DNA of 64,000 bases from Rugosimonospora acidiphila (GTDB lineage Bacteria > Actinomycetota > Actinomycetes > Mycobacteriales > Micromonosporaceae), in assembly GCF_039543385.1 (NCBI RefSeq), contig NZ_BAABJQ010000031.1:46482-110481 (forward strand), written 5' to 3'. The notes beneath the pieces are model-generated. The model had not been told where the DNA came from. It did not search any database and worked only from the letters and a program-made list of their open reading frames with translations. Made by a program: the position numbers and the translations under genes. This document shows positions 43,225 to 50,745 of this stretch, in pieces (the first letter of the stretch is position 1; each line of letters opens with the position of its first letter).

Positions 43225-43238
43225 GGAAAGCGCTTTCC
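43225..43238. promoter_or_regulatory. LacI-type operator palindrome
   Basis: GGAAAGCGCTTTCC is a perfect 14-bp palindrome in the 95-base gap between the LacI gene and the divergent operon. The AAAGCGCTTT core is typical of LacI/CcpA-like operators. Confidence 0.8.
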
Positions 43239-43303
43239 ATTCGTCATAGGGTCCGGCTCACCGGGTCGGCTTCCCTCGCGGCCATACGAACGAGAGAGGC
43301 AGC

Positions 43304-44455
43304 ATGTCTCGGCGAAGCATCGGCATCATCATGAACGGTGTGACCGGGCGGATGGGCTACCGCCAGCACCTGATCCGTTCCATCCTGGCCATTCGCGAGC
43401 AGGGCGGCTTCGAGCTGCCCGACGGCACCCGGCTGTGGCCCGAGCCGCTGCTGGTCGGCCGGGACGAGCAGCGGGTCCGCGCGATCGCCGACCGGCACGG
43501 CATCGACCGGTGGACGACCTCGCTGCCCGAGGCGCTCGCCGAGCCCGACATGCAGGTGTATTTCGACGCCCAGCTGACCCACGTGCGGGAGAAGGCGCTG
43601 CTGGCAGCCATCGACGCCGGCAAGCACGTCTACACCGAGAAGCCGGTCGCCGACTCGCTGGACGGTGCGCTGCGCCTGGCTCGCGCCGCCCGGGACGCCG
43701 GCATCACGCACGGCGTCGTGCAGGACAAGCTGTTCCTGCCCGGCCTGCTCAAGCTGCGCCGGCTGATCGAGGGCGACTTCTTCGGGCGCATCCTGTCGGT
43801 CCGGCTCGAATTCGGCTACTGGGTCTTCGAAGGCGACTGGCAGCCGGCGCAGCGACCGTCCTGGAACTACCGGACCGCCGACGGCGGCGGGATCGTGCTG
43901 GACATGTTCCCGCACTGGCGCTACCTGCTCGAGCACCTGATCGCGCCGGTGGAGTCGATTTACAGCCACGCCGTGACGAACATCCCCCGGCGCTGGGACG
44001 AGCAGGGCAGCGAGTACGCGGCGACCGCCGACGACTCCGCCTTCGCCATCCTCGAACTGGCCGGCGGCGTGACCGCGCAGGTCTCGGCCTCCTGGGCCAC
44101 CCGGGTCAACCGCGAAGAGCTGCTCGAACTGCACGTCGACGGGGTGCGCGGCAGCGCGGTGGCCGGGCTGCGCAACTGCCGGATCCAGGAGCGTGCCATG
44201 ACCCCGCGCCCGGTGTGGAACCCGGACGTCCCCTCGCCCCACCGGTTCCTGGAGCAGTGGGCCGAGGTGCCGGACAACACCGAGTTCGACAACGGCTTCA
44301 AGGCCGAGTGGGAGATGTTCCTGCGGGCCGCGTACCTGGGCGAACCGTTCCCGTACGACCTCGTCGACGGCGCCAAGGGCGTGCAGCTGGCCCAGATCGC
44401 CCTCGAGTCCGGTCGCACCGGGCGGCGGCTGCCAGTGCCGGCGCTGGAGGTGTGA
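43304..44455 (+). CDS. Gfo/Idh/MocA-family oxidoreductase
   Basis: A 383-residue NAD(P)-dependent dehydrogenase. The N-terminal Rossmann domain carries IGIIMNGVTGRMGYRQHLI. It is followed by DAGKHVYTEKPVADSLDGALRLA, with the family's EKP motif (Lys in catalysis) near residue 118. The C-terminal mixed alpha/beta domain contains DMFPHWRYLLEHL with a probable active-site His. Members oxidise sugars, inositols or amino sugars. The substrate here is unknown. ATG 43304 follows a gagagaggc ribosome site. Its stop overlaps the next gene as GTGA, so it leads a coupled three-gene operon divergent from a LacI regulator. Confidence 0.9.
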   Translation: MSRRSIGIIMNGVTGRMGYRQHLIRSILAIREQGGFELPDGTRLWPEPLLVGRDEQRVRAIADRHGIDRWTTSLPEALAEPDMQVYFDAQLTHVREKALLAAIDAGKHVYTEKPVADSLDGALRLARAARDAGITHGVVQDKLFLPGLLKLRRLIEGDFFGRILSVRLEFGYWVFEGDWQPAQRPSWNYRTADGGGIVLDMFPHWRYLLEHLIAPVESIYSHAVTNIPRRWDEQGSEYAATADDSAFAILELAGGVTAQVSASWATRVNREELLELHVDGVRGSAVAGLRNCRIQERAMTPRPVWNPDVPSPHRFLEQWAEVPDNTEFDNGFKAEWEMFLRAAYLGEPFPYDLVDGAKGVQLAQIALESGRTGRRLPVPALEV

Positions 44456-45603
44456 GCGTGGTCGCCACTATCGAGCTGCCCGGCGAGGGGCGGCACGCTG
44501 TCGGCAGGGCGCCGTCCTGGCCCCGCGTCGCGGCACCGCCCCGGCTCCGCCGGGCGTACGCGGCCGCACACGTGGTGGCCGGCCCGGACGGCACCGGGGG
44601 CAGCACCGTCGACTGGGACGAGACGATGGCGTTCCGGCACGGCCTGTGGCGGTTGGGTCTCGGTGTCGCCGACGCCATGGACACCGCGCAGCGCGGCATG
44701 GGCATGGACTGGCCGACCACCGCCGAGTTGATCCGGCGCAGCGCCGCCGAGGCGGCCAGCGTGAACGGGGCGCTGGCCTGCGGCGCCAACACCGACCAGC
44801 TCGACCTGGACAGCAAGCCCGGCCTGGTCGAGGTGCTCGAGGCGTACCGGCAGCAGCTGGAGCTGATCGAGGGCAGCGGCGCCACCGTCGTGCTGATGGC
44901 CAGCCGCGCGCTGGCCGCCGCCGCGAACGGGCCCGAGGACTACCTGTCCGTGTACGGCACTTTGCTGGCCGAGGTGCGCCGGCCGGTGATCCTGCACTGG
45001 CTCGGCGACGCGTTCGATCCGGCCCTGACCGGCTACTGGGGCCACACCGACCTGGACGCGGCGGCCGACACCGTGATCGAGCTGATCACCGCGCGCGCCG
45101 AGAAGGTCGACGGCATCAAGGTCTCCCTGCTGGACAAGGACCGCGAGATCGATCTGCGCCGCCGGCTGCCGGCCGGGGTACGCCTCTACACCGGCGACGA
45201 CTTCAACTACCCCGAGCTGATCCTCGGCGACGGTACCCGGCACAGCGACGCGCTGCTGGGCATCTTCGACGGCATCGCCGCCCCGGCCGCCGCCGCGCTG
45301 GCCCGGCTGGACGAGGGTGACACCGACGGTTATCTCGCCGCCCTGCGCCCGACCGTTCCGCTGTCGCGGCACATCTTTCAGGCGCCCACGTACCACTACA
45401 AGACCGGGCTGGCGTTCCTCGCCTGGCTCAACGGGCAACAGAGCCATTTCCGGCTCATCGGCGGGTACGAGACGGCCCGCGACGCCGCCCACCTGTCCCG
45501 GCTGTTCGTGCTCGCCGACCAGGCCGGCGTGCTGGCCGACCCCGAGTTGGCCGCGTACCGGATGAACGGGTACCTCGACGGCTCCGCGGAGGGATTCCGG
45601 TGA
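44452..45603 (+). CDS. DUF993 protein, dihydrodipicolinate-synthase-like TIM barrel
   Basis: A 383-residue protein of the DUF993 family, related in fold to dihydrodipicolinate synthase/N-acetylneuraminate lyase class I aldolases. Recognisable stretches are AFRHGLWRLGLGVADAMDTAQRGMG, GACGANTDQLD-type ACGANTDQLDLD, and a candidate Schiff-base lysine in KVDGIKVSLLDKDREI near residue 222. LYTGDDFNYPELILGDG follows. The reaction of this family is not established. Starts at GTG 44452 (overlapping the upstream stop) or GTG 44458. It sits between an oxidoreductase and a sugar-isomerase-like gene, suggesting retro-aldol cleavage of a keto-acid or cyclitol product. Confidence 0.82.
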   Translation: MSVVATIELPGEGRHAVGRAPSWPRVAAPPRLRRAYAAAHVVAGPDGTGGSTVDWDETMAFRHGLWRLGLGVADAMDTAQRGMGMDWPTTAELIRRSAAEAASVNGALACGANTDQLDLDSKPGLVEVLEAYRQQLELIEGSGATVVLMASRALAAAANGPEDYLSVYGTLLAEVRRPVILHWLGDAFDPALTGYWGHTDLDAAADTVIELITARAEKVDGIKVSLLDKDREIDLRRRLPAGVRLYTGDDFNYPELILGDGTRHSDALLGIFDGIAAPAAAALARLDEGDTDGYLAALRPTVPLSRHIFQAPTYHYKTGLAFLAWLNGQQSHFRLIGGYETARDAAHLSRLFVLADQAGVLADPELAAYRMNGYLDGSAEGFR

Positions 45604-46424
45604 TCGGCATCGACCGCCTGGCGCTCAACCAGGCCACCACCGACCGGTGGAGCGTCGCGGAGGCGGTGGACGGCTGCCAACGGGCCGGCATCGGCGCCAT
45701 CGGACTGTGGCGCCGCCAGGTCGGCGAGGCCGGGCTGCGCGAGTCGGTGGCCGCGGTACGCCGCGCCGGGCTGCACGTGTCGAGCCTGTGCCGGGGCGGC
45801 TTCTTCACGGCCGTCGACCCGGACGCCCGGGCCGCCGCCATGGCCGACAACCGGCTGGCGATAGACGAGGCGGCCGCACTGGAGGCCGACGTGCTCGTCC
45901 TGGTCAGCGGGGGGCTGCCGGGCGGGAGCAAGGACCTGCCCACGGCCCGGTCGCTGGTCGCCGACGCGCTGGACGAACTCGCCCCGTACGCCCAGGAATC
46001 CGGCGTACGCCTGGGGATCGAGCCGCTGCACCCGATGTTCTGCGCCGACCGGTGCGTGGTGTCCACCCTGGGTCAGGCGCTGGACCTGGCGCTGCCGTAC
46101 CCGAGCGAGACGGTGGGCGTGGTGGTCGACACGTACCACGTCTGGTGGGACCCCGACCTGGACGCGCAGCTCGCCCGCGCGGGCGGCCGCATCGCCAGCT
46201 TCCAGGTCTGCGACTGGATCATCCCGCTGCCGGAGGACATGCTGCTCGGCCGGGGTCACGTGGGTGACGGCCACATCGACTTCCGCCGGATCGCGGCACC
46301 GGTGGCGGCGGCCGGGTACACCGGCTGGGTCGAGGTGGAAATCTTCAACGAAAAGATCTGGGCGACCCCGGGCGACGAGACGCTGCGCATCATGAAGGAG
46401 AGCTTCGCCCGCGAACTCGGCTGA
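45600..46424 (+). CDS. Sugar phosphate isomerase/epimerase (xylose-isomerase-like TIM barrel)
   Basis: A 274-residue AP-endonuclease-2-type TIM barrel, the fold of xylose isomerase, IolE and tagatose epimerases. Metal-ligand candidates are Glu in LGIEPLHPMF near residue 142, Asp/His in VVDTYHVWWDPD near residue 181, and the late Glu in GWVEVEIFNE near residue 247. ATG/GTG 45600 overlaps the DUF993 stop by four bases, making the third coupled gene. It could isomerise, epimerise or dehydrate the substrate handled by the oxidoreductase. No family member with this neighbourhood is known to me with a proven reaction. Confidence 0.87.
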   Translation: MIGIDRLALNQATTDRWSVAEAVDGCQRAGIGAIGLWRRQVGEAGLRESVAAVRRAGLHVSSLCRGGFFTAVDPDARAAAMADNRLAIDEAAALEADVLVLVSGGLPGGSKDLPTARSLVADALDELAPYAQESGVRLGIEPLHPMFCADRCVVSTLGQALDLALPYPSETVGVVVDTYHVWWDPDLDAQLARAGGRIASFQVCDWIIPLPEDMLLGRGHVGDGHIDFRRIAAPVAAAGYTGWVEVEIFNEKIWATPGDETLRIMKESFARELG

Positions 46425-46445
46425 CCCGATCCCCAGTGCCCGTCC

Positions 46446-47018
46446 CTAACGCTGGCACGCGGCGACGGCCACGTCGGCCTGCCATTGCCGGCCCGGGAAC
46501 CGCGACGCCAGCTCGACCTGCCACTCGACCGGACCCCCCGCCGTCCTGACGATGGCCCGCAGCGTGCGCATATCCCCCTGGGAAAGGACGTCCGGACAGT
46601 CCCAGACCTGGAAGGTGAGCGTCACGATCTGGGTGCGCCCGGCCGAGATGGCGGCACGTTCGGGATCGACGCGCAGCAGCACCATCCCGGGTACGAGCAC
46701 GTACAGGCGGTCGATCTCGATCGCGTCGACTCCGGCATTGACCAGGGCGTACCGGTATGACGCCTGGTGGATGAACGAGTCGGCGGTGATCTGGGCGGCA
46801 CCCGAGCCGCGCAGCGGGATCACCTCAATGGTCGGCGCGGGCGGCGCGAACCCGCGGGAACCGTGTCCGTGCAACGGAATCCAGGCCCCGGCGAAGATGG
46901 CCAGCCCGGTGATGCCGGCCACCCACAGGTACCGCTGGCGCCGGGTCGATGGGCGCGCGTCCAACCGGCCGCCCGGCCCACGCTCGGACAGGTCAATGAT
47001 GGTCGGCTCGTCGCTCAC
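46446..47018 (-). CDS. Single-pass membrane protein of unknown function
   Basis: A 190-residue protein with a basic cytosolic head, one membrane helix (YLWVAGITGLAIFAGAWIPL, about residues 30-50) and an extracytoplasmic domain of about 135 residues. That domain is beta-rich, with two cysteines (VWDCPDVL and the terminal AACQR) that could pair. No catalytic motif is seen. GTG 47018 is chosen because GGGAGG lies five bases upstream. A longer frame to 47039 lacks a site. It converges on the isomerase gene. Function unknown. Confidence 0.7.
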   Translation of the reverse strand: MSDEPTIIDLSERGPGGRLDARPSTRRQRYLWVAGITGLAIFAGAWIPLHGHGSRGFAPPAPTIEVIPLRGSGAAQITADSFIHQASYRYALVNAGVDAIEIDRLYVLVPGMVLLRVDPERAAISAGRTQIVTLTFQVWDCPDVLSQGDMRTLRAIVRTAGGPVEWQVELASRFPGRQWQADVAVAACQR

Positions 47019-47386
47019 GATCGCCTCCCACGTGCGCACACGTTGTCTTCCATGCTCGCACCGCCTGGTCGCCCCGGCCTCCCCCGAGCGGCGGAGTCGC
47101 CTCTCGATCAGCGGGGCCGAGCGAGCGCTTCACATGGCCCGTCTCCCGGCGATGGCGCCGCTGGAGCAATCAACTGCCACTTGCCGTGGAATGTCCCTGC
47201 GGGCGCCAGCAGCCGATCGCCCTGGGATCGGCGGCGGCCGGCCGCCCTCGCGGTCGTCACGGCCCGTTGCCTGGTCGTTCTTCCGGTGAGAAGCCGCGTG
47301 AGAATCTCAGGATGTCCCGCCGGGTGACCGACCCTCGCCGAGGACGGCCGAAGTTCGGGGCGGAGTCCCGAGATGGTCATGCCGGG
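47019..47386. other. Non-coding gap before the integrase remnant
   Basis: About 370 bases with no supported gene. I looked for a copy of the tRNA-Thr 3' end that would mark the far attachment site of the element and did not find one here. Confidence 0.45.
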
Positions 47387-47392
47387 TAGCCT
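47387..47392 (+). promoter_or_regulatory. Candidate -10 box (TAGCCT)
   Basis: TAGCCT ends six bases before the ATG at 47399, with no ribosome site in between. This suggests a leaderless transcript for the small gene. Confidence 0.4.
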
Positions 47393-47398
47393 GCGGTC

Positions 47399-47731
47399 AT
47401 GAGCGAGCCGGGCGAGTATGACCGCTATCGCCAGGACGTCGAGGTCCTGGCGGAGATCGGTGCTGTTCTGGCTTTGGCGGTCCCGACGGTCAGGGTCACG
47501 ATCCCGAGGCATCTCGCGTCCGCGGCTGCCGCTGCCTGGGATCGCGATGAGGAGGGGCCAGCCGGTGCCGAGACCTGCGAGCAGGCCCGTTCTCGTCGCC
47601 AGGCCGGAGACCTTGCGCTGCTCGGGCTGGCGATCTCCAAGGGGTCGCAGCTCGTCGGCGAGGGTGTCGTCGTGGAGCTTCCTGCCGCCCAGTTCGCTGC
47701 CGCCGTCACCGCCTGGGTCGAGTCGCAGTAG
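47399..47731 (+). CDS. Small hypothetical protein next to the integrase remnant
   Basis: A 110-residue soluble, Ala/Glu-rich protein. It has a short acidic start (SEPGEYDRYRQDVEVLAEIG), a hydrophobic strand (AVLALAVPTVRVTIP) and a helical C-terminus (AAQFAAAVTAWVESQ). No known domain. It precedes the broken integrase by about 80 bases on the same strand and is probably part of the same decayed integrative element. It has no Shine-Dalgarno sequence, but a TAGCCT hexamer lies six bases before the ATG. Function unknown. Confidence 0.55.
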   Translation: MSEPGEYDRYRQDVEVLAEIGAVLALAVPTVRVTIPRHLASAAAAAWDRDEEGPAGAETCEQARSRRQAGDLALLGLAISKGSQLVGEGVVVELPAAQFAAAVTAWVESQ

Positions 47732-47811
47732 GGAGGCGGCGCGCCGTGGCGCGCGGTGCCGGGGCCTAGCGCCGCCAGCAGCGCGCCGGCGAGTGCGCCG
47801 CTGCGCCGCGC

Positions 47812-48742
47812 TTGCGCGGCGCCTTGATCGTGCCGGGCATCGGCAAGCAGAGCCTGATCCGGTTGTCTGCTCCGGAGCTGCGGACGTTTCTCAACAAGGT
47901 CAAGCGGTCGTGCCAGTGCTGCGCGCTCCGCAAGGACGAGCGGCGGCCGGAGTCGAAGCGGCGTTGCTGCGCACGCAAGCCGCGCGAGTGCTGCGAGTCG
48001 TACCTGAGTGACGGGACGATCCGCTACATCCATCGGGTGCTGCGGGTGGCGCTGCAAGACGCCATCCTCGACGGGCTGCTCACCCACAACGTCGCGAAGA
48101 ACCTGCGGCTGACGTTCCGGTACCGGCCCCGGTTCAAGCCGCTGACCGCCGACGAGGCGCGGGCGGTCCTCAAGGCCGCTAAGCCGGACGGGCTCTACGC
48201 GCTGTACGCCGTCGGCTGGCGGTGGGATTGCGCCGCGGTTGGGCACTGGGGCGTTGGGCGGACATCGACTTCGACAGTGCCACGCTCTACGTCCGCCAGG
48301 CCGTCCATCGGGTGAACGGGTCGCTGACCATCGGCCCGGTCAAGACGGCCGACTCGGAGCGGTCGTTGCCCTGCCGGCGCCGCTGGTCCAGGCGCTACGG
48401 CAACACAAGGAAGCTCAGGCCACCGAGCGGGAGCGGGCCGGCAAGAGCTGGAAAGATCATGATCTGGTCTTCCCGACCGCGATCGGCACGCCGATGGACC
48501 CACGCAACCTGAACCGGCACTTCGCGGACCTGTGCGACCGGGCCGGCGTGCGACGGGTCCGGTTCCACGATCTTCGGCACTCCTGCGCGACGCTGCTCGA
48601 CGAGCAGGGCGTCAAGATCGAAAACATCCAGGACGTTCTCGGGCACAGCTCGCCGACGATCACAAAGACGCTGTACGTCGACCCCACCGACAAGGTACGG
48701 CGCGGTGCCGTCGACAAGCTCGCGTTCCTGTTCGATGAGTGA
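47812..48742 (+). pseudogene. Tyrosine-recombinase integrase, 5'-truncated and frameshifted twice
   Basis: Homology to actinobacterial phage/ICE integrases runs through three frames. The first frame has the core-binding part (LIVPGIGKQSL to AKPDGLYALYAVGW). The second, from about 48215, has the start of the catalytic domain (LRRGWALGRWADIDFD) with the first catalytic Arg. The third, from about 48370, has the rest: FHDLRHSCATLL (H-x-x-R), LGHSSPTITKTLY with the nucleophile Tyr and an intact FLFDE end. Each shift is repaired by adding one C (ggc-tgg near 48211 and ttgccc-tgc near 48370). The N-terminal arm of about 60-140 residues is missing. It ends 68 bases from tRNA-Thr, the likely integration target. 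Confidence 0.88.
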
Positions 48743-48810
48743 GGCGTTGGGGTCAATCGCTGGGGTCACGGGGGCGGTCAAGATCAGCCGCCCCCGGGCC
48801 TGAGCTGGGG

Positions 48811-48883
48811 AGCCGACGGCGGGACTTGAACCCGCAACCTTCCGATTACAAGTCGGGTGCGCTACCAATTGCGCCACGTCGGC
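48811..48883 (-). tRNA. tRNA-Thr (anticodon UGU)
   Basis: The minus strand reads GCCGACG for the 5' acceptor arm and CGTCGGC for the 3' arm, with U as discriminator and no encoded CCA. The anticodon loop is CTTGTAA, giving UGU for Thr ACA. The T arm is GCGGG-TTCAAGT-CCCGC. Its 3' end faces the integrase remnant, as expected for an element integrated into a tRNA gene. Confidence 0.95.
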
Positions 48884-48998
48884 ACGGCCCGACCCGCGAG
48901 CCTCCAGCATGGTACGCCCGTGGCGTAGCCGCCCGTCGCGCGGCGCACCACAACCAGGCAGGTACCGGGCAAATGACCCCGCGCAGGTCCGATAGCTC

Positions 48999-49012
48999 TT
49001 GGCATTTGCCAA
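48999..49012. promoter_or_regulatory. Palindrome upstream of msiK
   Basis: TTGGCATTTGCCAA, with 6-bp arms and a two-base centre, lies about 107 bases before the msiK start. A TTGACA hexamer follows at 49027-49032. A possible operator next to a -35 box. Confidence 0.4.
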
Positions 49013-49118
49013 CGTGTACGTCTACCTTGACAGAACGGCACACCCGGCATCCGCTGGGTGCCGCACCTTTTACTCGGATCGTCCGGCACGTTCCTGCCGG
49101 TGGAAGGATGCACACGCC

Positions 49119-50210
49119 ATGGCTACAGTCACGTACCGCGATGCCACGCGGATCTATCCCGGCAGCACCAAGCCTGCGGTGGACGCCCTCAACCTCGAGA
49201 TCGGCGACGGCGAGTTCCTCGTCCTGGTCGGCCCCTCCGGCTGCGGCAAGTCCACCAGCCTGCGCATGCTCGCCGGGTTGGAAGACGTCGATGCCGGTGG
49301 GATCTTCATCGACAACCGGGACGTCACCAACCTGCCGCCGAAGTCCCGCGACATCGCGATGGTGTTCCAGAACTACGCCCTGTACCCGCACATGACCGTG
49401 TACGACAACATGGCCTTCGCGCTGAAGCTGCGCAAGACCCCGAAGGCGGAGATCGACGCGGCGGTCAAGAACGCGGCCAAGCTGCTGCAGTTGGAGGAGT
49501 ACCTCAACCGCAAGCCCAAGGCGCTGTCCGGTGGCCAGCGCCAGCGGGTCGCGATGGGCCGCGCGATCGTGCGTAAGCCGCAGGTCTTCCTCATGGATGA
49601 GCCGCTGTCCAACCTGGACGCCAAGCTGCGCGTGCAGACCCGTTCGCAGATCGCCACCCTGCAGGCGCAGTTGGGCACCACCACCGTGTACGTCACGCAC
49701 GACCAGGTCGAGGCCATGACCATGGGTCACCGGGTCGCGGTGCTGCTCGACGGCGTGCTCCAGCAGGTCGACACACCGCGTTCGCTGTACGACCGCCCGT
49801 CCAACGTGTTCGTCGCCGGGTTCATCGGCTCGCCGGCGATGAACATCAAGACCGTGCCGTTGACCGACGACGGCGCCAACTTCGCCGGCATGGTTCTGCC
49901 GCTGACCCGCGAGCAGATCACCACTGCCAAGAGCGACGGCAACAGCGGCACCGTGACCGTCGGCTTCCGGCCGGAGGACACCGACCTTGTCGCCGAGAGC
50001 GAGGGCGGCATGCCGATCCTGGTCGACCTGGTCGAGGAGCTGGGCTCCGACGCGTACGTGTACGGCCACGTCAACCTGAGCGGTGCGGACGAGCGGTTCG
50101 TCGTGCGTACCGACGGGCGGAGCACCCCGCGCATGGGCGACACGGTTTACGTCAAGCCGCGCGTCGGCCACCACCACGCCTTCCACGCCACCAGCGGCGT
50201 GCGCATCTGA
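49119..50210 (+). CDS. msiK: Multiple-sugar ABC transporter ATPase MsiK
   Basis: A 363-residue ATPase of the CUT1/UgpC-MsiK type, which energises several carbohydrate importers. Walker A is GPSGCGKST near residue 38. The Q-loop is VFQNYALYPHMTV, the signature LSGGQRQR, and Walker B VFLMDEPLSNLDAKLR with VYVTHDQ. The C-terminal regulatory OB-fold region spans about 240-363 (VGFRPEDTDLV). ATG 49119 starts MATVTYRDATRIYPG, the usual MsiK opening. It stands alone, as is typical for MsiK, and ends at a strong hairpin. Partners are expected to be encoded elsewhere. The neighbouring sugar operon has its own ATPase. Confidence 0.92.
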   Translation: MATVTYRDATRIYPGSTKPAVDALNLEIGDGEFLVLVGPSGCGKSTSLRMLAGLEDVDAGGIFIDNRDVTNLPPKSRDIAMVFQNYALYPHMTVYDNMAFALKLRKTPKAEIDAAVKNAAKLLQLEEYLNRKPKALSGGQRQRVAMGRAIVRKPQVFLMDEPLSNLDAKLRVQTRSQIATLQAQLGTTTVYVTHDQVEAMTMGHRVAVLLDGVLQQVDTPRSLYDRPSNVFVAGFIGSPAMNIKTVPLTDDGANFAGMVLPLTREQITTAKSDGNSGTVTVGFRPEDTDLVAESEGGMPILVDLVEELGSDAYVYGHVNLSGADERFVVRTDGRSTPRMGDTVYVKPRVGHHHAFHATSGVRI

Positions 50211-50223
50211 CGCAGCCAACCCC

Positions 50224-50261
50224 GGCGGGGCGGTCTTCCGGCAACGGAAGGCCGCCCCGCC
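50224..50261 (+). terminator. 17-bp hairpin terminator after msiK
   Basis: Left arm ggcggggcggtcttccg and right arm cggaaggccgccccgcc pair over 17 positions (one T-G wobble) around a GCAA tetraloop, 14 bases after the stop. Very stable, without a T-run. Confidence 0.8.
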
Positions 50262-50745
50262 ACCGTTTGCGTGCTGACACCTTCGCAGGAAAGCACGGCC
50301 TCCCAGGCGAGCACGGCAGGCGCCGCCACACCGCCCGGGGCCCAACGCTATTGGTACCAACGGCCAAGCCTCCACCACGGACGGTAGGAGTGCGTTCGGC
50401 CGGTCGACCAGAATCCGGGCCTTCGCTTCGCTGTTCGGTCAACCGAACATGCGTCCGGCTGACCGGATTCGGTGCCAAGATGATATTTCCGTCGCATGTC
50501 GGCCGGACTATGCTCTCGTTCAACACCAACATGGGTCGTTTTGCATCTGTAAAACACGCCGGAGTGCCACATGCGTGCATACCGCTCTCCGGCGTGGCAC
50601 GTCGCCGTTTACGCCATCCGGTCGCGGTGAGCACGCGCCGGCAGCTTAGTCGCCGGGCACAGCCTCCCGATGGCGATCGATTCGACTATGGCGGCCGGCA
50701 TCTCTCGGTGATGCCGGCCTTGGCGATCGAAGGGACGAAACAAAG
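50262..50745. other. Long upstream region of the sugar ABC operon
   Basis: About 480 bases without a supported gene. The stretch is less GC-rich than its flanks and contains an 18-bp palindrome (50432-50449). It probably holds the operon promoter and operators, perhaps with a long leader. No riboswitch family is recognised. Confidence 0.5.
50432..50449. promoter_or_regulatory. Perfect 18-bp palindrome upstream of the sugar ABC operon
   Basis: TGTTCGGT-CA-ACCGAACA has 8-bp perfect arms with a two-base centre. It lies about 300 bases upstream of the substrate-binding protein gene and is a candidate operator for a LacI- or ROK-type regulator. No regulator gene is adjacent. Confidence 0.55.

Noticed and set aside
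47019..48810. Functional prophage or complete ICE
   Set aside because: Only a broken integrase and one small gene are present. No structural, replication or transfer genes are visible.
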